A DNA stretch of 64,000 nucleotides from JACXVD01 sp020446665 (GTDB taxonomy: Bacteria; Pseudomonadota; Alphaproteobacteria; Sphingomonadales; Sphingomonadaceae). The notes beneath the pieces were generated by a model. It saw nothing but the letters and a program-made list of their open reading frames with translations, searched no databases and was not told where the DNA came from. Positions 7,449-17,043 of the stretch are shown here, in pieces (the first letter of the stretch is position 1; every line of letters begins with the position of its first letter). The DNA lies in assembly GCA_041396905.1 (NCBI GenBank), contig JAWKXQ010000001.1, positions 1-64,000 on the forward strand, written 5' to 3'. The translations under genes were made by a program, and so were the position numbers.

Positions 7449-10400
7449 ATGCGTTGGCTTGTCTGGTTAGGGATCATTGCAGCTGCCTTTATCGGGGCGA
7501 CGTCTGCTTCCGCGCAATCAGTTGGGCCAAAGCAGCTTTGTGAAGGACTGCCAGACAGTTCCGTTCCCTGCGACCCGCAAGGCGGCGCGCCAAAACTGGG
7601 GGAGCCTGTCTATTACGAATTCCACCTCTATGGCGGTCCTGCCCCTTCAACACTCGATATTTCAGAGGCTTATTCACCACATTTTGCACCAACTGACCCG
7701 GCCAATGCGGTTATCTGCGTCGTCAGCAACGGCCCCAATCTGGGCAGCACATTGCCGATCAGCGTGGTCAGCGCGGGGCCTCCCTTCCGCTTTACGATCA
7801 ATCTGGCGGGAGGACAGGATGCGACCTGCCGCATGGCGGGGACCTTCATCACGCCGGGGGTGAACGCACCCAACACCGCCGGGATCACCGCGCAGGGCGC
7901 GCCCAATGCGACCAATACGGTGGTGTCCAGCAACACCGAGCTGGAGGTTGATCTGGCCATCACCAAGACACGGCTGACCCCGCTGACTGTGCCGATGAAT
8001 ATTGCCGGCACACCCGGCACGGCGCGTTACCGGATTGAAGTGACCACGGATGAACCGGTCTATCTCGGCCAGTTCTTCCGGGTCTATGACCAGCTGGCGC
8101 TGTTCCCGCAGGGCACGGCCGTGACCGCGACTTTGCAGAGCGGCTGGACCTGCCAGCTCTCACAGGGCGGGGGCGGGCCGGTGTCAATCCCCAATTGCCA
8201 GCTGACCGCCAATGGCAGCGGCGAGATCAATTCGCCGGGCTGGCAGGATTTCGCCAGCTGGGGGCTGAGCGCCGGGCCGCTGGTGCTGCTGCAGGCTGGT
8301 GACAAGCTGATCATCGAATATGAGGTGGAATATGCGGTTCCGGCGGCCAATGACTGCGTGCTTGCCGAAGACAGCGAAGGCATTCGCAACCGTGCTTTTC
8401 TAGGCCTCGCAGGCTCCGCCAGCGCTTTGCGGGACGAGGATGACGACAATAATGACACGGTGGATGACCAGTCGAGCGATCTGCCGCTCAATACCGGGAT
8501 CTACAATGTCAGCCCCGACTGCAACCTGCCGCTCCCCCCGGGGCCGCCGCCGCCGCCTTCGCCGCTGAAGATCACCAAGACCATGCCGCTCAATTCATCG
8601 GGCGGGCAAGCCTGGGGCGGCATCCTGCCCTTTGTCATCACGGTAGAGAACCAGTCGGCCACCGCCACCGCCTATGATGTGACGGTGAGCGACGTGCTGG
8701 CCAACCTGCAAGGCACACCGAATTTCACAGCGGTGCTGACCAACGGGAATTTGCAATGCGCCAGCGCGGGCTGTGTCCAGACTTCCCCCGGCACTGCAAC
8801 CGGCAATGCCTTTGGCTCGACACCGACACCGGGTGGCCAGCCGGTGCTGTTTTCTTCCTATTATGACAGCAAGCAGATGTGGACCGCGCAGGTCGCGCAA
8901 TTGCTGCCGGGCGAAAAAGTGACCTTCCGGCTCTATTTCCGTCTCGACAAGCCAACTTGTGATTATGCTCCGCTGATCCAGAACAAGCAGGTGCGCAACA
9001 CAGCACGCGTGTCGGCCAAGGTGGATTATGCCGGGTTCGATGTGAACGGGAATCCGGTCACCAACACCTATGGCTACAGCCAGTCAGCCAGCACCGATGT
9101 GCGCATGCAGAACCCGCCTGTGTGCGAGATTTCGGTCAAGAAGACCTCTGGCCCGGGCCGCAACGCCAACAATACGCCGCTCTGGCCCGATGGCGTGATT
9201 TTCGGGGGCTGGAAGAGCTATGAGCTCACCTTCTCTTCACTCCCGCCCAGCCCGACGCATAACAAGACGCTCTATGTCGGCACGCTGATCGATGCGATCC
9301 GGATCGAGAATGCCTATTACGCCACCGGTCTGAAGGTCGATTACCAATGGAGTTGCACCGATCTGTCGGGCGGCGGCGTGCGCAATTTCCAGTCCAGCGG
9401 CAGCGGCACCGCCAGCGTCAACCATGTTGGCAAGCCGCATCAGGGCGTGCGCATCATGCAGCATCCCGGTTTCGTGGAGTTTGACCCCGGCGCTTCGCTG
9501 AAATGCAACGTCAACATCAAGGTCGAGAAGCCCTCGCAGGATGATCCCTATTGCTACTCCGACGGCCAGCCATATCTGCAGAATCTGGCACTGATGGATG
9601 GTTCCAAATTCTTCAACGCCAATATGCCCTGGCCCCATGCACCGCAGGGGATGAGCTGGGATGTCAGCCACGACAAGCTGGCCAATTGCTACAATCTGGT
9701 GATCAACAAGTTTGCCGATCCTGGCGTGGTCAGTCGCAATGGCGGGCCGGTGGAATATACCATCACCGTCACCAATGCGAATTTGCCGGGCACGAACGGG
9801 GATATCAATCTGCCCAATTCGCTCGCGCAGCAGAACACGGCACCATATTTTTCAGACCATTTCATGCAGGCACCGGGCAATTCCATCCCGTTCAACCAGC
9901 ATAATCTGACCTGGGGCCCCAATCCCTGCACCACCGGGACCACTCAGCGGTGCGAGATTTTCAAAAACCAGCACATGAATGGCTACATCACGGAAATCCT
10001 CCGCCTACCTGCGCAGCAGAGCATGACCATCCGTTATAAGCTGGATGGCCCGTTCGAACCGCATCAGTTTTGCAACCGCGCTCGTGGTTTTGGCGGGGGG
10101 AGCAAGCGCCAGTGGTATGACTGGTATTACAAGCATATCGACAGCTGGGACAGCGAAGCCTGCGTGCTCGTGCGCAGCACGCTGGAGGTGGAGAAGAGCT
10201 TTATCACTCCGCCCTGGGTAACGCTGGGTGCCTCCACTCCCTTCACGATCGAGGTCGATTGCAACGCGCCCTCTGGCTTTAGCGATTTCAAGAGCGATCT
10301 GCTGGTTACGCCGGGCAATCCTGCGGGTCAGATCAGACGCATCGTGATCGGCAGCGTGTGCGAGATTGACGAAGTGAATTTGCCCGATCCCGATCAATGG

Positions 10401-12332
10401 GGCGATTGCGGCTGGAAAGACCCGCTCTATCCCGATGGGCGGCAGGTCACGCTGGATGGCAGCGTGGAACCGCACAATCTGCGCGTGGTGAACGAGCTGG
10501 AATGCGTGCCGCCGCCGGGGCAGCTGACTATCCTGAAAGAGCTGCTGAGCCCGCAGGATTGCCCGACGATCAACGCATTTTGCAGCTTCCGCATCACCAT
10601 CATCAATAATGGCAGCACGACTTATAACGGCCCGCTGCAATTCAAGGATGTGTTCTCCAACAATCTGACCGGGCCGGGGACGCCGGGCTATTACTGGATC
10701 CCCAACAGCACGCTCCCGCCGGGATGGAGCTGCAACCAGCCGAATAGTGGCAATAATCCGCTCACCTGCGGCGTGGCGAGCGTGTCGCTTGCGCCGGGGC
10801 AGACACTCTCTGTCGATATCAATTTCGACATGCCGGCATCGGGCACGAATTGCGCGACCCTTACCGCTCCGCTCGTCAATCCCACGCCGGAAAGTTGCGT
10901 TGATGTAGGTGATACAACGCCGCAGATCGATGTCGCCAACCTGTCTGCCGCCAAGCAGAAAAAGGCTGGAGAATGCCCCGGCTCGGCGGTGGGACTGGGC
11001 AATTGCACTTTCCTGATCACCCTGACCAATAATGGCAGCGCCGATGCGCAAGGCTATCTGGAATTCCAGGACGTCATCACCGGCGGTGCCGCCGGCGCTG
11101 GCAGTGCCTCGGTCGTCTCGGTCAGCCCGGCTGGCTGGACCTGCACCACCAATGGCGCAGTGACCGATTGCAGCAACCCCAATGCCTCGATCCCGGCAGG
11201 CCAGTCGATCACCATCGAACTGACGCTGCATCTCAACTTCGCGGCTCCGGTCGAGAAGAACTGCGTCGCCTTTACCGAAGCCGATGCAGCAGCGGGCGCG
11301 TGGCAGAGCTGTGCGCAGATTTACGAAGCACCGCAGGCGGCACCTGTCCTGTCGATCCGCAAGAGCCTCGTGTCGGACGGGCAATGCAATGTCGCGCCCA
11401 ATTCGTGCCGTTTCCGGATCAATGTGCTGCAGTCGGGCACCGGCAATTACACCGGCCCGATCACAGTAGAGGACGTCACCCGCTATCTCGCCATCCCTAC
11501 CATGGCCCCCAATATCGTCAGTGCAGGCGGAAATGGATGGACCTGTAACAATGGCGTAAACGGCCTTTCCTGCACACATCCCGGCCCGGCCTTTGTAAAT
11601 GGCCAGATCAGCTGGTTTGAAGTTGTGGTGGATGCCAGCCCGGCCATCGGCGCAGTCTCCAATTGTGCGACCATCGCGTCGCCAACGACGGCGAATGCTG
11701 GCCCCAATTGTGTCCAGACCTTCGCGACCAGCAATCCGCCCGTCACGAATATGCTGATCCACAAGCAGAACCTGTCTGACCCGGTGACTTGCAGCTATAC
11801 GGGGGCGAAGCAATGCGGTTTCCGTATCACTGTGCAGAACACAGCTACGCAGCCCTTTAGCGGCCAGTTGGCAGTGTCGGATGTCTATGCCGATCAGAAT
11901 GCCACACCCCTGCCGGTAAGCATTGCGGTGCCCGCCACCAATGGCTGGTCCTGCTCGCTCAAGCCGGGTGGTCTGGGCTTTGATTGCATCAAGCAGATGA
12001 GCGGATTCGCTGCTGGCGCGACCGACAATTTCGAAATCACGCTGGGTCTCGCCGGAACGCCGCCTGTCAACACCACCAATTGTGCCACGCTGACCGCGCC
12101 TATGCTGGCGAATGCGCCCAACAGCTGCGTCGAACTGGGGCAGCAGACCGGACAAATTCAGCAGGTCGATCCGCCAGTTCAGGGAAAGAAGAAAAAGCGC
12201 AAGTTCAAGCTGCCGAAGGTCAAGATCGATGTCGGCATAGGCGTTGGCGGGATCCTGGGTGGGAAGCGCCGCGGCGAAGAGCGCAAGCCAGATCGCCGCC
12301 CGTCAGAAGAAAAAGCACCGGGAGTTGATTGA
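7449..12332 (+). CDS. large secreted repeat protein (DUF11-like), 1627 aa
   Basis: The protein begins with a clear signal peptide (MRWLVWLGIIAAAFIGATSASAQS) behind a strong Shine-Dalgarno GGAGGAAG, which fixes the start at 7449. It is built from DUF11-type beta-sandwich repeats (phrases such as YTITVTNANLPG and FVITVENQSA), with a proline hinge LPPGPPPPPSP near residue 368. The last third has four similar units of about 135 aa starting near 10522, 10945, 11349 and 11750, each with K-x-L...C...CxFxI then a DV strand and an NC(A/V) pair. The end is highly basic (KKKKRKFKLPK). It probably acts at the cell surface as an adhesin or matrix protein. The next gene follows after one base. Confidence 0.85.
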   Translation: MRWLVWLGIIAAAFIGATSASAQSVGPKQLCEGLPDSSVPCDPQGGAPKLGEPVYYEFHLYGGPAPSTLDISEAYSPHFAPTDPANAVICVVSNGPNLGSTLPISVVSAGPPFRFTINLAGGQDATCRMAGTFITPGVNAPNTAGITAQGAPNATNTVVSSNTELEVDLAITKTRLTPLTVPMNIAGTPGTARYRIEVTTDEPVYLGQFFRVYDQLALFPQGTAVTATLQSGWTCQLSQGGGGPVSIPNCQLTANGSGEINSPGWQDFASWGLSAGPLVLLQAGDKLIIEYEVEYAVPAANDCVLAEDSEGIRNRAFLGLAGSASALRDEDDDNNDTVDDQSSDLPLNTGIYNVSPDCNLPLPPGPPPPPSPLKITKTMPLNSSGGQAWGGILPFVITVENQSATATAYDVTVSDVLANLQGTPNFTAVLTNGNLQCASAGCVQTSPGTATGNAFGSTPTPGGQPVLFSSYYDSKQMWTAQVAQLLPGEKVTFRLYFRLDKPTCDYAPLIQNKQVRNTARVSAKVDYAGFDVNGNPVTNTYGYSQSASTDVRMQNPPVCEISVKKTSGPGRNANNTPLWPDGVIFGGWKSYELTFSSLPPSPTHNKTLYVGTLIDAIRIENAYYATGLKVDYQWSCTDLSGGGVRNFQSSGSGTASVNHVGKPHQGVRIMQHPGFVEFDPGASLKCNVNIKVEKPSQDDPYCYSDGQPYLQNLALMDGSKFFNANMPWPHAPQGMSWDVSHDKLANCYNLVINKFADPGVVSRNGGPVEYTITVTNANLPGTNGDINLPNSLAQQNTAPYFSDHFMQAPGNSIPFNQHNLTWGPNPCTTGTTQRCEIFKNQHMNGYITEILRLPAQQSMTIRYKLDGPFEPHQFCNRARGFGGGSKRQWYDWYYKHIDSWDSEACVLVRSTLEVEKSFITPPWVTLGASTPFTIEVDCNAPSGFSDFKSDLLVTPGNPAGQIRRIVIGSVCEIDEVNLPDPDQWGDCGWKDPLYPDGRQVTLDGSVEPHNLRVVNELECVPPPGQLTILKELLSPQDCPTINAFCSFRITIINNGSTTYNGPLQFKDVFSNNLTGPGTPGYYWIPNSTLPPGWSCNQPNSGNNPLTCGVASVSLAPGQTLSVDINFDMPASGTNCATLTAPLVNPTPESCVDVGDTTPQIDVANLSAAKQKKAGECPGSAVGLGNCTFLITLTNNGSADAQGYLEFQDVITGGAAGAGSASVVSVSPAGWTCTTNGAVTDCSNPNASIPAGQSITIELTLHLNFAAPVEKNCVAFTEADAAAGAWQSCAQIYEAPQAAPVLSIRKSLVSDGQCNVAPNSCRFRINVLQSGTGNYTGPITVEDVTRYLAIPTMAPNIVSAGGNGWTCNNGVNGLSCTHPGPAFVNGQISWFEVVVDASPAIGAVSNCATIASPTTANAGPNCVQTFATSNPPVTNMLIHKQNLSDPVTCSYTGAKQCGFRITVQNTATQPFSGQLAVSDVYADQNATPLPVSIAVPATNGWSCSLKPGGLGFDCIKQMSGFAAGATDNFEITLGLAGTPPVNTTNCATLTAPMLANAPNSCVELGQQTGQIQQVDPPVQGKKKKRKFKLPKVKIDVGIGVGGILGGKRRGEERKPDRRPSEEKAPGVD

Positions 12333-12333
12333 G

Positions 12334-14091
12334 ATGACAGCTGCGAAATATCTAACGGGAACCTCCGCCGCCATTCTTGCCCTTGTTCAGGCCAGCCCTG
12401 CCGAGGCGGCTCGTGGATCGTGGTTCCTCACGAACGGGTCATCAACCAGTGCCACAAATTGTCGGCTAACTGGTATAACCACCGCCTATTATCAGACGAA
12501 TGACTTTGCCGGCACTGACTATTTCAGGATTGCCCTGGTCGATGACAACAACGTGGTTCTGGCCAGATCCACCACCTATTTTGTGCCGGCAGGCAATGTC
12601 ATCACAGCAGCGAATATCAATGCCACGCTGGACATCGATACAGCCAATTTGCCGTCATATTCCGGCAATCTCTATACTGTCTTGCAGGACGTAACCGGCC
12701 CATCAGACACCGGCGGAACACTGAGCACATTCAACAATTCGACGACCATTGCGAAAACCAAGCTGAACACATTCGATGTCTTCGGTGCGGCGTGTAAATC
12801 AATGTTCATCCAGAATCAGGCCCCCTTAGCCGATGCCGGTGCGGACATAGCCAATGCCGTGCCGGGATCGCTCGTCACGCTCGATGGCAGCGCCTCCAGC
12901 GACCCCGATAATGACGCGATTACCTATAGCTGGGTGCAGATTTCCGGCCCGGCAGTGACGCTGGACGATGCGACTTCTCCCACGCCAAGTTTCACCGCGC
13001 CGGGCGGGGCGGGCAGCACGCCGATCATCTTCCAGCTGACTGTGAATGACGGGACCGTGAGCTCGGTCGTCGATATTGTCACGATCAGCTTCCTCGACAA
13101 TATCGCCACCGCGCAGGCGCTGGCGGGTGAGTTCATGGTGGCACGCAATGCACTGTTGCTGGCGCATCAGCCTGACTTGCAGCGGCGGATTGACCGGCTC
13201 AACGGCACGGCGCGCGCAGGCAGCGCCAATGTCGCGGGAATTTCTCTACCACAGGCTTCGCGCCTGCCGCTCTCAGTCAGCGCTTTCAATGGCAATATGG
13301 CCGCCAGCACCAGCCTCGCCGCGGCGCGCGGGGCGAGCACGATCAAGGGCAGCTGGGACATCTGGGCCGAGGCCTATCTGGTCGATCACCGTTTCGGGGC
13401 CCGCAATGGCAAGGCGGTGATTGCCTATGGCGGGCTGGACTATGCGTTGTCTGACAGCTTGCTGGTCGGCATGATCGGGCAATATGACGAGGTCGAAGCC
13501 GACAAAACTGTCACCACTGGCGTGCTGGACGGGCAAGGCTTGCTGGTCGGCCCCTATGTAACCGCGCGGCTGGCTCCCGATCTCTATGCCGATCTGCGCG
13601 CGAGCTGGGGCAAATCGGACAATCGGATTTCGCCCTTTGGCACCTATGTGGATGGATTCGACACGGAAAGGGTGCTGCTGGCGGCGACGGTAACCGGCGA
13701 GTTCGAAGCGGCCCCCGCTTTCACGATCCGGCCCGAGGCGGCGCTCCACTGGGTTCGCGACCGGCAGAAGAGCTATGTCGATACGCCGGGCAGCACCATC
13801 CCGGCGCAAAGTTTCGAGCTGGGTCAGCTGAGCGTGGCCCCGCGCGCCATGTATTCCTTCGAAACCGCCAATGGATCACAAATCCGCCCCTTTGCAGAGG
13901 CGCGCGGAATCTACAATTTCGGCGACCGGCTGGGCGTGATCAGCAAGCGCACCCATCTGCGCATGGAAGGCGGGGTGGATGTACTCACCAGCGCAGGGCT
14001 GCGCCTCTCAGCCTCCGGCTTCGTCGACGGGATTGGTGACAGCGCCTGGCGCGCCAGCGGGCTGCGGGCGAGCGTGGGCTTTACCTTCTGA
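12334..14091 (+). CDS. secreted PKD-domain protein with autotransporter-type beta-barrel
   Basis: This 585-aa protein follows the large repeat protein with a one-base gap. Residues 1-26 are a signal peptide ending SPAEA. Residues 160-255 form a PKD/REJ-like domain (NQAPLADAGADI, LVTLDGSASSDPDND, SPTPSFTAPGG). From about residue 345 to the end it looks like an outer-membrane autotransporter barrel, with alternating strands such as WDIWAEAYLVDHRF and IAYGGLDYALSDSLLVG, and a final F after SVGFTF. The barrel probably anchors it in the outer membrane with the N-terminal part exposed. Coupling to the upstream gene suggests the two products work together, perhaps as surface protein and anchor. Confidence 0.85.
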   Translation: MTAAKYLTGTSAAILALVQASPAEAARGSWFLTNGSSTSATNCRLTGITTAYYQTNDFAGTDYFRIALVDDNNVVLARSTTYFVPAGNVITAANINATLDIDTANLPSYSGNLYTVLQDVTGPSDTGGTLSTFNNSTTIAKTKLNTFDVFGAACKSMFIQNQAPLADAGADIANAVPGSLVTLDGSASSDPDNDAITYSWVQISGPAVTLDDATSPTPSFTAPGGAGSTPIIFQLTVNDGTVSSVVDIVTISFLDNIATAQALAGEFMVARNALLLAHQPDLQRRIDRLNGTARAGSANVAGISLPQASRLPLSVSAFNGNMAASTSLAAARGASTIKGSWDIWAEAYLVDHRFGARNGKAVIAYGGLDYALSDSLLVGMIGQYDEVEADKTVTTGVLDGQGLLVGPYVTARLAPDLYADLRASWGKSDNRISPFGTYVDGFDTERVLLAATVTGEFEAAPAFTIRPEAALHWVRDRQKSYVDTPGSTIPAQSFELGQLSVAPRAMYSFETANGSQIRPFAEARGIYNFGDRLGVISKRTHLRMEGGVDVLTSAGLRLSASGFVDGIGDSAWRASGLRASVGFTF

Positions 14092-14121
14092 CCTATTCGG
14101 AAGGATGCTGTGAACAGGAAG

Positions 14122-14147
14122 GGCCGCTGATCGCGCGATCGGCGGCC
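14122..14147. terminator. hairpin between convergent genes
   Basis: A 12-bp stem (GGCCGCTGATCG against CGATCGGCGGCC, one G-T pair) lies between the barrel protein gene and the minus-strand lipoprotein gene. It may end transcription from either side. There is no T tract, so the call is structural only. Confidence 0.5.
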
Positions 14148-14172
14148 TCTCCGTCAGCCATGGTTACCGCGC

Positions 14173-14649
14173 TCAATGGCCAGCAAAATTGCCCGGGCTG
14201 CATTCGACATCGCGATCGAAATGCCAGTTCTCATAGGGACCAAGCGGTGTGCCGCGCAGATTGCGGACTTCGTCCATGATTGATTGCGCACGGTCGCTGC
14301 CCATCGGGCTGGGGGGCAGGGGCATAGGGTAATGGCGTGGGTGCAAACCGTAATTCGCCACGAATTGCGTGATCCGCATCACGCCCTCGGGTTTGCGGCT
14401 ATAATGGATGCGCATCATGCATTGGGGGTGGGGATCGCAGCTCCAGTAATTGGTCCGGCCATTGCTGCCAGTGAAGGGCTGCACTTCCTCGCAGCGCTGG
14501 GGATTGGCCGGTGGCGGGCCCAGCACCGCCTGCTGGCTGACCAGCGAAGTGGTGGCGCTGGCCGCAGGTGCATCGTCATCGGCCGTGGTCTGGCATCCGG
14601 CCAGCGCCAGCAGTGCGCAACCGGAAAAGACGTGGATCGCATGTTTCAT
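14173..14649 (-). CDS. small lipoprotein of unknown function
   Basis: The 158-aa product starts MKHAIHVFSG, has a lipoprotein signal with lipobox LALAGC (Cys about residue 19), a Thr/Ser/Ala-rich linker, and a domain with Cys pairs (RCEEVQPF, WSCDPHPQCMM, ECSPGNF). Shine-Dalgarno AGGAG lies nine bases before the ATG at 14649; an upstream in-frame ATG at 14673 is less suitable because the signal would be internal. The ending NFAGH is unremarkable. I do not recognise the family. It lies downstream of the minus-strand protease operon but behind a strong terminator, so it is probably transcribed separately. Confidence 0.75.
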   Translation of the reverse strand: MKHAIHVFSGCALLALAGCQTTADDDAPAASATTSLVSQQAVLGPPPANPQRCEEVQPFTGSNGRTNYWSCDPHPQCMMRIHYSRKPEGVMRITQFVANYGLHPRHYPMPLPPSPMGSDRAQSIMDEVRNLRGTPLGPYENWHFDRDVECSPGNFAGH

Positions 14650-14721
14650 GGCGGGCTCCTCTTGCAAATTCATGTCCCTTCAAGGTCGCGGCGGAGCTAC
14701 CGGTGGTTCATCGGTACATAG

Positions 14722-14755
14722 AAAAGGCGCGCAAAGCCTGAGCCTTGCGCGCCTT
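14722..14755 (-). terminator. Rho-independent terminator of the P450-DyP/protease operon
   Basis: A perfect 11-bp stem (AAGGCGCGCAA at 14724-14734 paired with TTGCGCGCCTT at 14745-14755) with a 10-nt loop is followed on the minus strand by TTTT. It lies about 80 bp after the stop of the subtilase gene and closes the minus-strand operon. Confidence 0.82.
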
Positions 14756-14833
14756 CCCCGGGGGAGGGGAGCGGAGCCGGTTGGGCGAATTGCCCAGCTG
14801 GCAAGCGAAGGTCGGCCCGCAAGGGCAAATGGT

Positions 14834-16378
14834 TCAATCTGGATGCGCGCTGCGTTTGCGCCTGCGCCTGCGCCACAGGATGAGGAGGAATGCAGCCAAT
14901 GCCGCAATGGCACTACCTGCGGCCCAGAGCAGGCTCTGTTTGCCAGTTTGCGGCGGCGGGCTGGCGCCTCCCGGCTGCGCAGCGGCAGATGCGTCTGCCG
15001 GAACAGGCGCAAGGCTCGCCTTGCCAAGCGTGAAAAGTCCGGCACCATAGGTGAAATCCAGCCCCGGATCGCCCAGATCCAGCGCATCGGTGCGGATGGC
15101 ATTGCGCATGGCGGCGGGGGAGCGCCCCCCATTGCAGGCAGGCATACGCAGCATGGAGCCGGAGACAATTGCGGTAGCGAATGACGTGCCGGTCACTGTT
15201 CGCCGCCCGCCGGGAACCGCGGCGTTCATGCCGACACCCCAGGCAGCAATATCCACTTTCTCCCCGCGCGAGGCATTGCTGTAGATCTGCTGCCGGTCAT
15301 CAATCGCAGTGACGGCCAGCGTGGCATCCATCCTGCCGGGAAAGAGCACGCTGTAATGCGGGTCATTGCCCGCCGCCGCCGCGATGCAGGTTCCGGACTG
15401 GTCAAGCTTTTCAATGAGTTTGCCCACGGCCTTGTCATGGTCTCGCGTGGCGAAGGAGAGATTGGCCACATTCGGGGCGAGTGTGATCGCATGGTTGAGT
15501 GCGCGCGACAGGTCCGGCGTGGTCCCGATCCACTCGCCCTTTGTGGTGCGCGAAAAAGCGACGAGGCTGACCAACTCCGCCCCCTTCGCAACGCCGGGGT
15601 ACGGCCCTGTCCCGACGAGGATTTCCGCGATCGCCGTGCCATGGGCAGCAGGTGCGCTGGTTGAGCCGAAAACCAGTTGTGACAGCTTCGCCCCGGCCAG
15701 CGCGGCATTGCCAGCATCCACCGGGCTGTCGATCATTACGATCCTGCCTTGGATTGATCCGCCGGATGGAGTGGCAAGGCCGTGCATGGCATAGGCTTTC
15801 TCACGCGAATTGCCGAGCAGCCAGTAAATGTGGTTGGGCTGCGCCCAGCCGATGGATGGGTCACGCTCCAGCTGTTCCACCGCCTGTTGGGGGTTGGTCC
15901 CGGATGGCACGCGTGCCGTCACCATCACCACGCCAAGCTGGTCGAGCGGAGAAATCTCCAGCACGGTCAGCCCGTTGCGCGCAGCAATGGCGCGCAATGT
16001 TCCATTGGGCAGGTCAGCAAAGAACAGCACCTGGTCAGGCACGATATCCGGGCCGCTATAAGGGCCCATGATGAGGGGATCATCCTGCACCGGCATTTTC
16101 GTGGGGCGGGTGTCCGGTGGCGAGCGGGGTGGCTCTTTGCGTGCTGGCTTTGCTGCGGTGCCCGTTGCCGCCTTGCTGTCTGGCGGCGGGGGAGGCGGGG
16201 TTTTGGTTGGCGCTGGGGCGGGTGAGGCCGCTGCTGGCTCCTCGGGCACCAGGATGCCGATGGCCGCCGCCTGTTCGCGGGTCATGCCTTCGGGCAGTTT
16301 GACGCCAGACGCAGCGGGCACTGCGAGGGCAAGGCCTGCCAGCAGGCCGCAGGCATGGATGCCAGCCCGCTTGCTCAC
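14834..16378 (-). CDS. membrane-anchored S8 (subtilisin-like) serine protease
   Basis: The 514-aa product has a signal peptide (GLLAGLALAVPAASG), a proline/alanine-rich spacer (about 48-95), a propeptide-like region with ADLPNGTLRAIAARNG and PSIGWAQPNHIY, and an S8 catalytic domain. Likely triad residues are D217 (IVMIDSPVD), H246 (AAHGTAIAEIL) and S399 (GTSFATAIVSG); N338 in AAAGND is the oxyanion Asn. A C-terminal helix LLWAAGSAIAALAAFLLILW followed by arginines is a membrane anchor. It is the last gene of a minus-strand operon and overlaps the anti-sigma-like gene by 4 bp. It could process that protein or the neighbouring exported proteins; this is inference. Confidence 0.88.
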   Translation of the reverse strand: MSKRAGIHACGLLAGLALAVPAASGVKLPEGMTREQAAAIGILVPEEPAAASPAPAPTKTPPPPPPDSKAATGTAAKPARKEPPRSPPDTRPTKMPVQDDPLIMGPYSGPDIVPDQVLFFADLPNGTLRAIAARNGLTVLEISPLDQLGVVMVTARVPSGTNPQQAVEQLERDPSIGWAQPNHIYWLLGNSREKAYAMHGLATPSGGSIQGRIVMIDSPVDAGNAALAGAKLSQLVFGSTSAPAAHGTAIAEILVGTGPYPGVAKGAELVSLVAFSRTTKGEWIGTTPDLSRALNHAITLAPNVANLSFATRDHDKAVGKLIEKLDQSGTCIAAAAGNDPHYSVLFPGRMDATLAVTAIDDRQQIYSNASRGEKVDIAAWGVGMNAAVPGGRRTVTGTSFATAIVSGSMLRMPACNGGRSPAAMRNAIRTDALDLGDPGLDFTYGAGLFTLGKASLAPVPADASAAAQPGGASPPPQTGKQSLLWAAGSAIAALAAFLLILWRRRRRKRSAHPD

Positions 16379-17043
16379 GCCGCGGGTTCTGCCGAAGCAA
16401 TGATCGGATAGGACCGCAGCCTTTTCGCCAGTTCTGCCGCGCTTTCCCCTTCCTTGCCGCCGCTCAGCACCAGCGTGCCGAAACTTCCACTAGAGCTGAT
16501 GGAAAGACCTTCCTGCTCCAGCAGCGCAGCCAGCTCGCCCCATCCGGCAGTGTCGGCCACTTCAATGATCACCACGCCCTTTGCCGTATCCTCGCACTGG
16601 CCGGAGGCGAGGCGGAAATTCTCCTTCTCCAGTTCGGCAATATCCTGTGCTTGCTTGACGGAAAAACCACCCAGCCCGGCCAGCGCAACCGACAGGGCAA
16701 CAGCCGGGCGCCAGCGGGCCGGGTTGAGGAAACTTAGCGGGTTGCGTTTCGGTGCGGGCGCGCCACCAGCATCACCCATCAGCCGCGCGGGTTGCTGTTC
16801 CGGCAAACGCTCGGACACTGCGGCCAGTCGTTCCTCGCGATGTTCTTCGGCCTCTGCCACACGCGCCTCCATTGCATTGCTGATTATCCCGGTGAGGGTG
16901 CGTTCACGCTCCAGTTCCTGCCGCAAGGCATTGGATTCGCTCAGCGCCTGTTCCAGTTGCAGCCTTTCAGCCTCGCCGATGGTCCCGTTCACATAGAAAG
17001 GCAGCAGCTCGCAAAGCCGGTCAAATTCGTGCTTGTCATCCAT
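16375..17043 (-). CDS. anti-sigma-factor-like single-span membrane protein
   Basis: The 222-aa product starts MDDKHEFDRLCELLPFYVNG, a pattern common in anti-sigma N-termini (L-L-x-x-Y-V-N-G-T-x-x-x-x-E), but the zinc-binding His/Cys set is missing. A coiled stretch (EALSESNALRQELERERTL-like, about 33-75) follows, then a membrane helix (PAVALSVALAGLGGFSV, about 133-149) and an extracytoplasmic domain (VVIIEVADTAGWGELAALL). Its start overlaps the end of the P450-DyP gene by 8 bp and its end overlaps the protease gene by 4 bp, so all three are co-translated. The partner may be the ECF sigma factor at 24128-24679. Confidence 0.72.
   Translation of the reverse strand: MDDKHEFDRLCELLPFYVNGTIGEAERLQLEQALSESNALRQELERERTLTGIISNAMEARVAEAEEHREERLAAVSERLPEQQPARLMGDAGGAPAPKRNPLSFLNPARWRPAVALSVALAGLGGFSVKQAQDIAELEKENFRLASGQCEDTAKGVVIIEVADTAGWGELAALLEQEGLSISSSGSFGTLVLSGGKEGESAAELAKRLRSYPIIASAEPAA

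Noticed and set aside
10005..12155. 716-codon minus-strand open frame opposite the large repeat protein
   Set aside because: Arg/His-rich low-complexity composition and no signal, domain or ribosome site; the plus-strand gene is well supported.
14284..15184. Plus-strand open frames opposite the lipoprotein and subtilase genes
   Set aside because: They cross the terminator hairpin and lack family features; minus-strand genes have signals and motifs.
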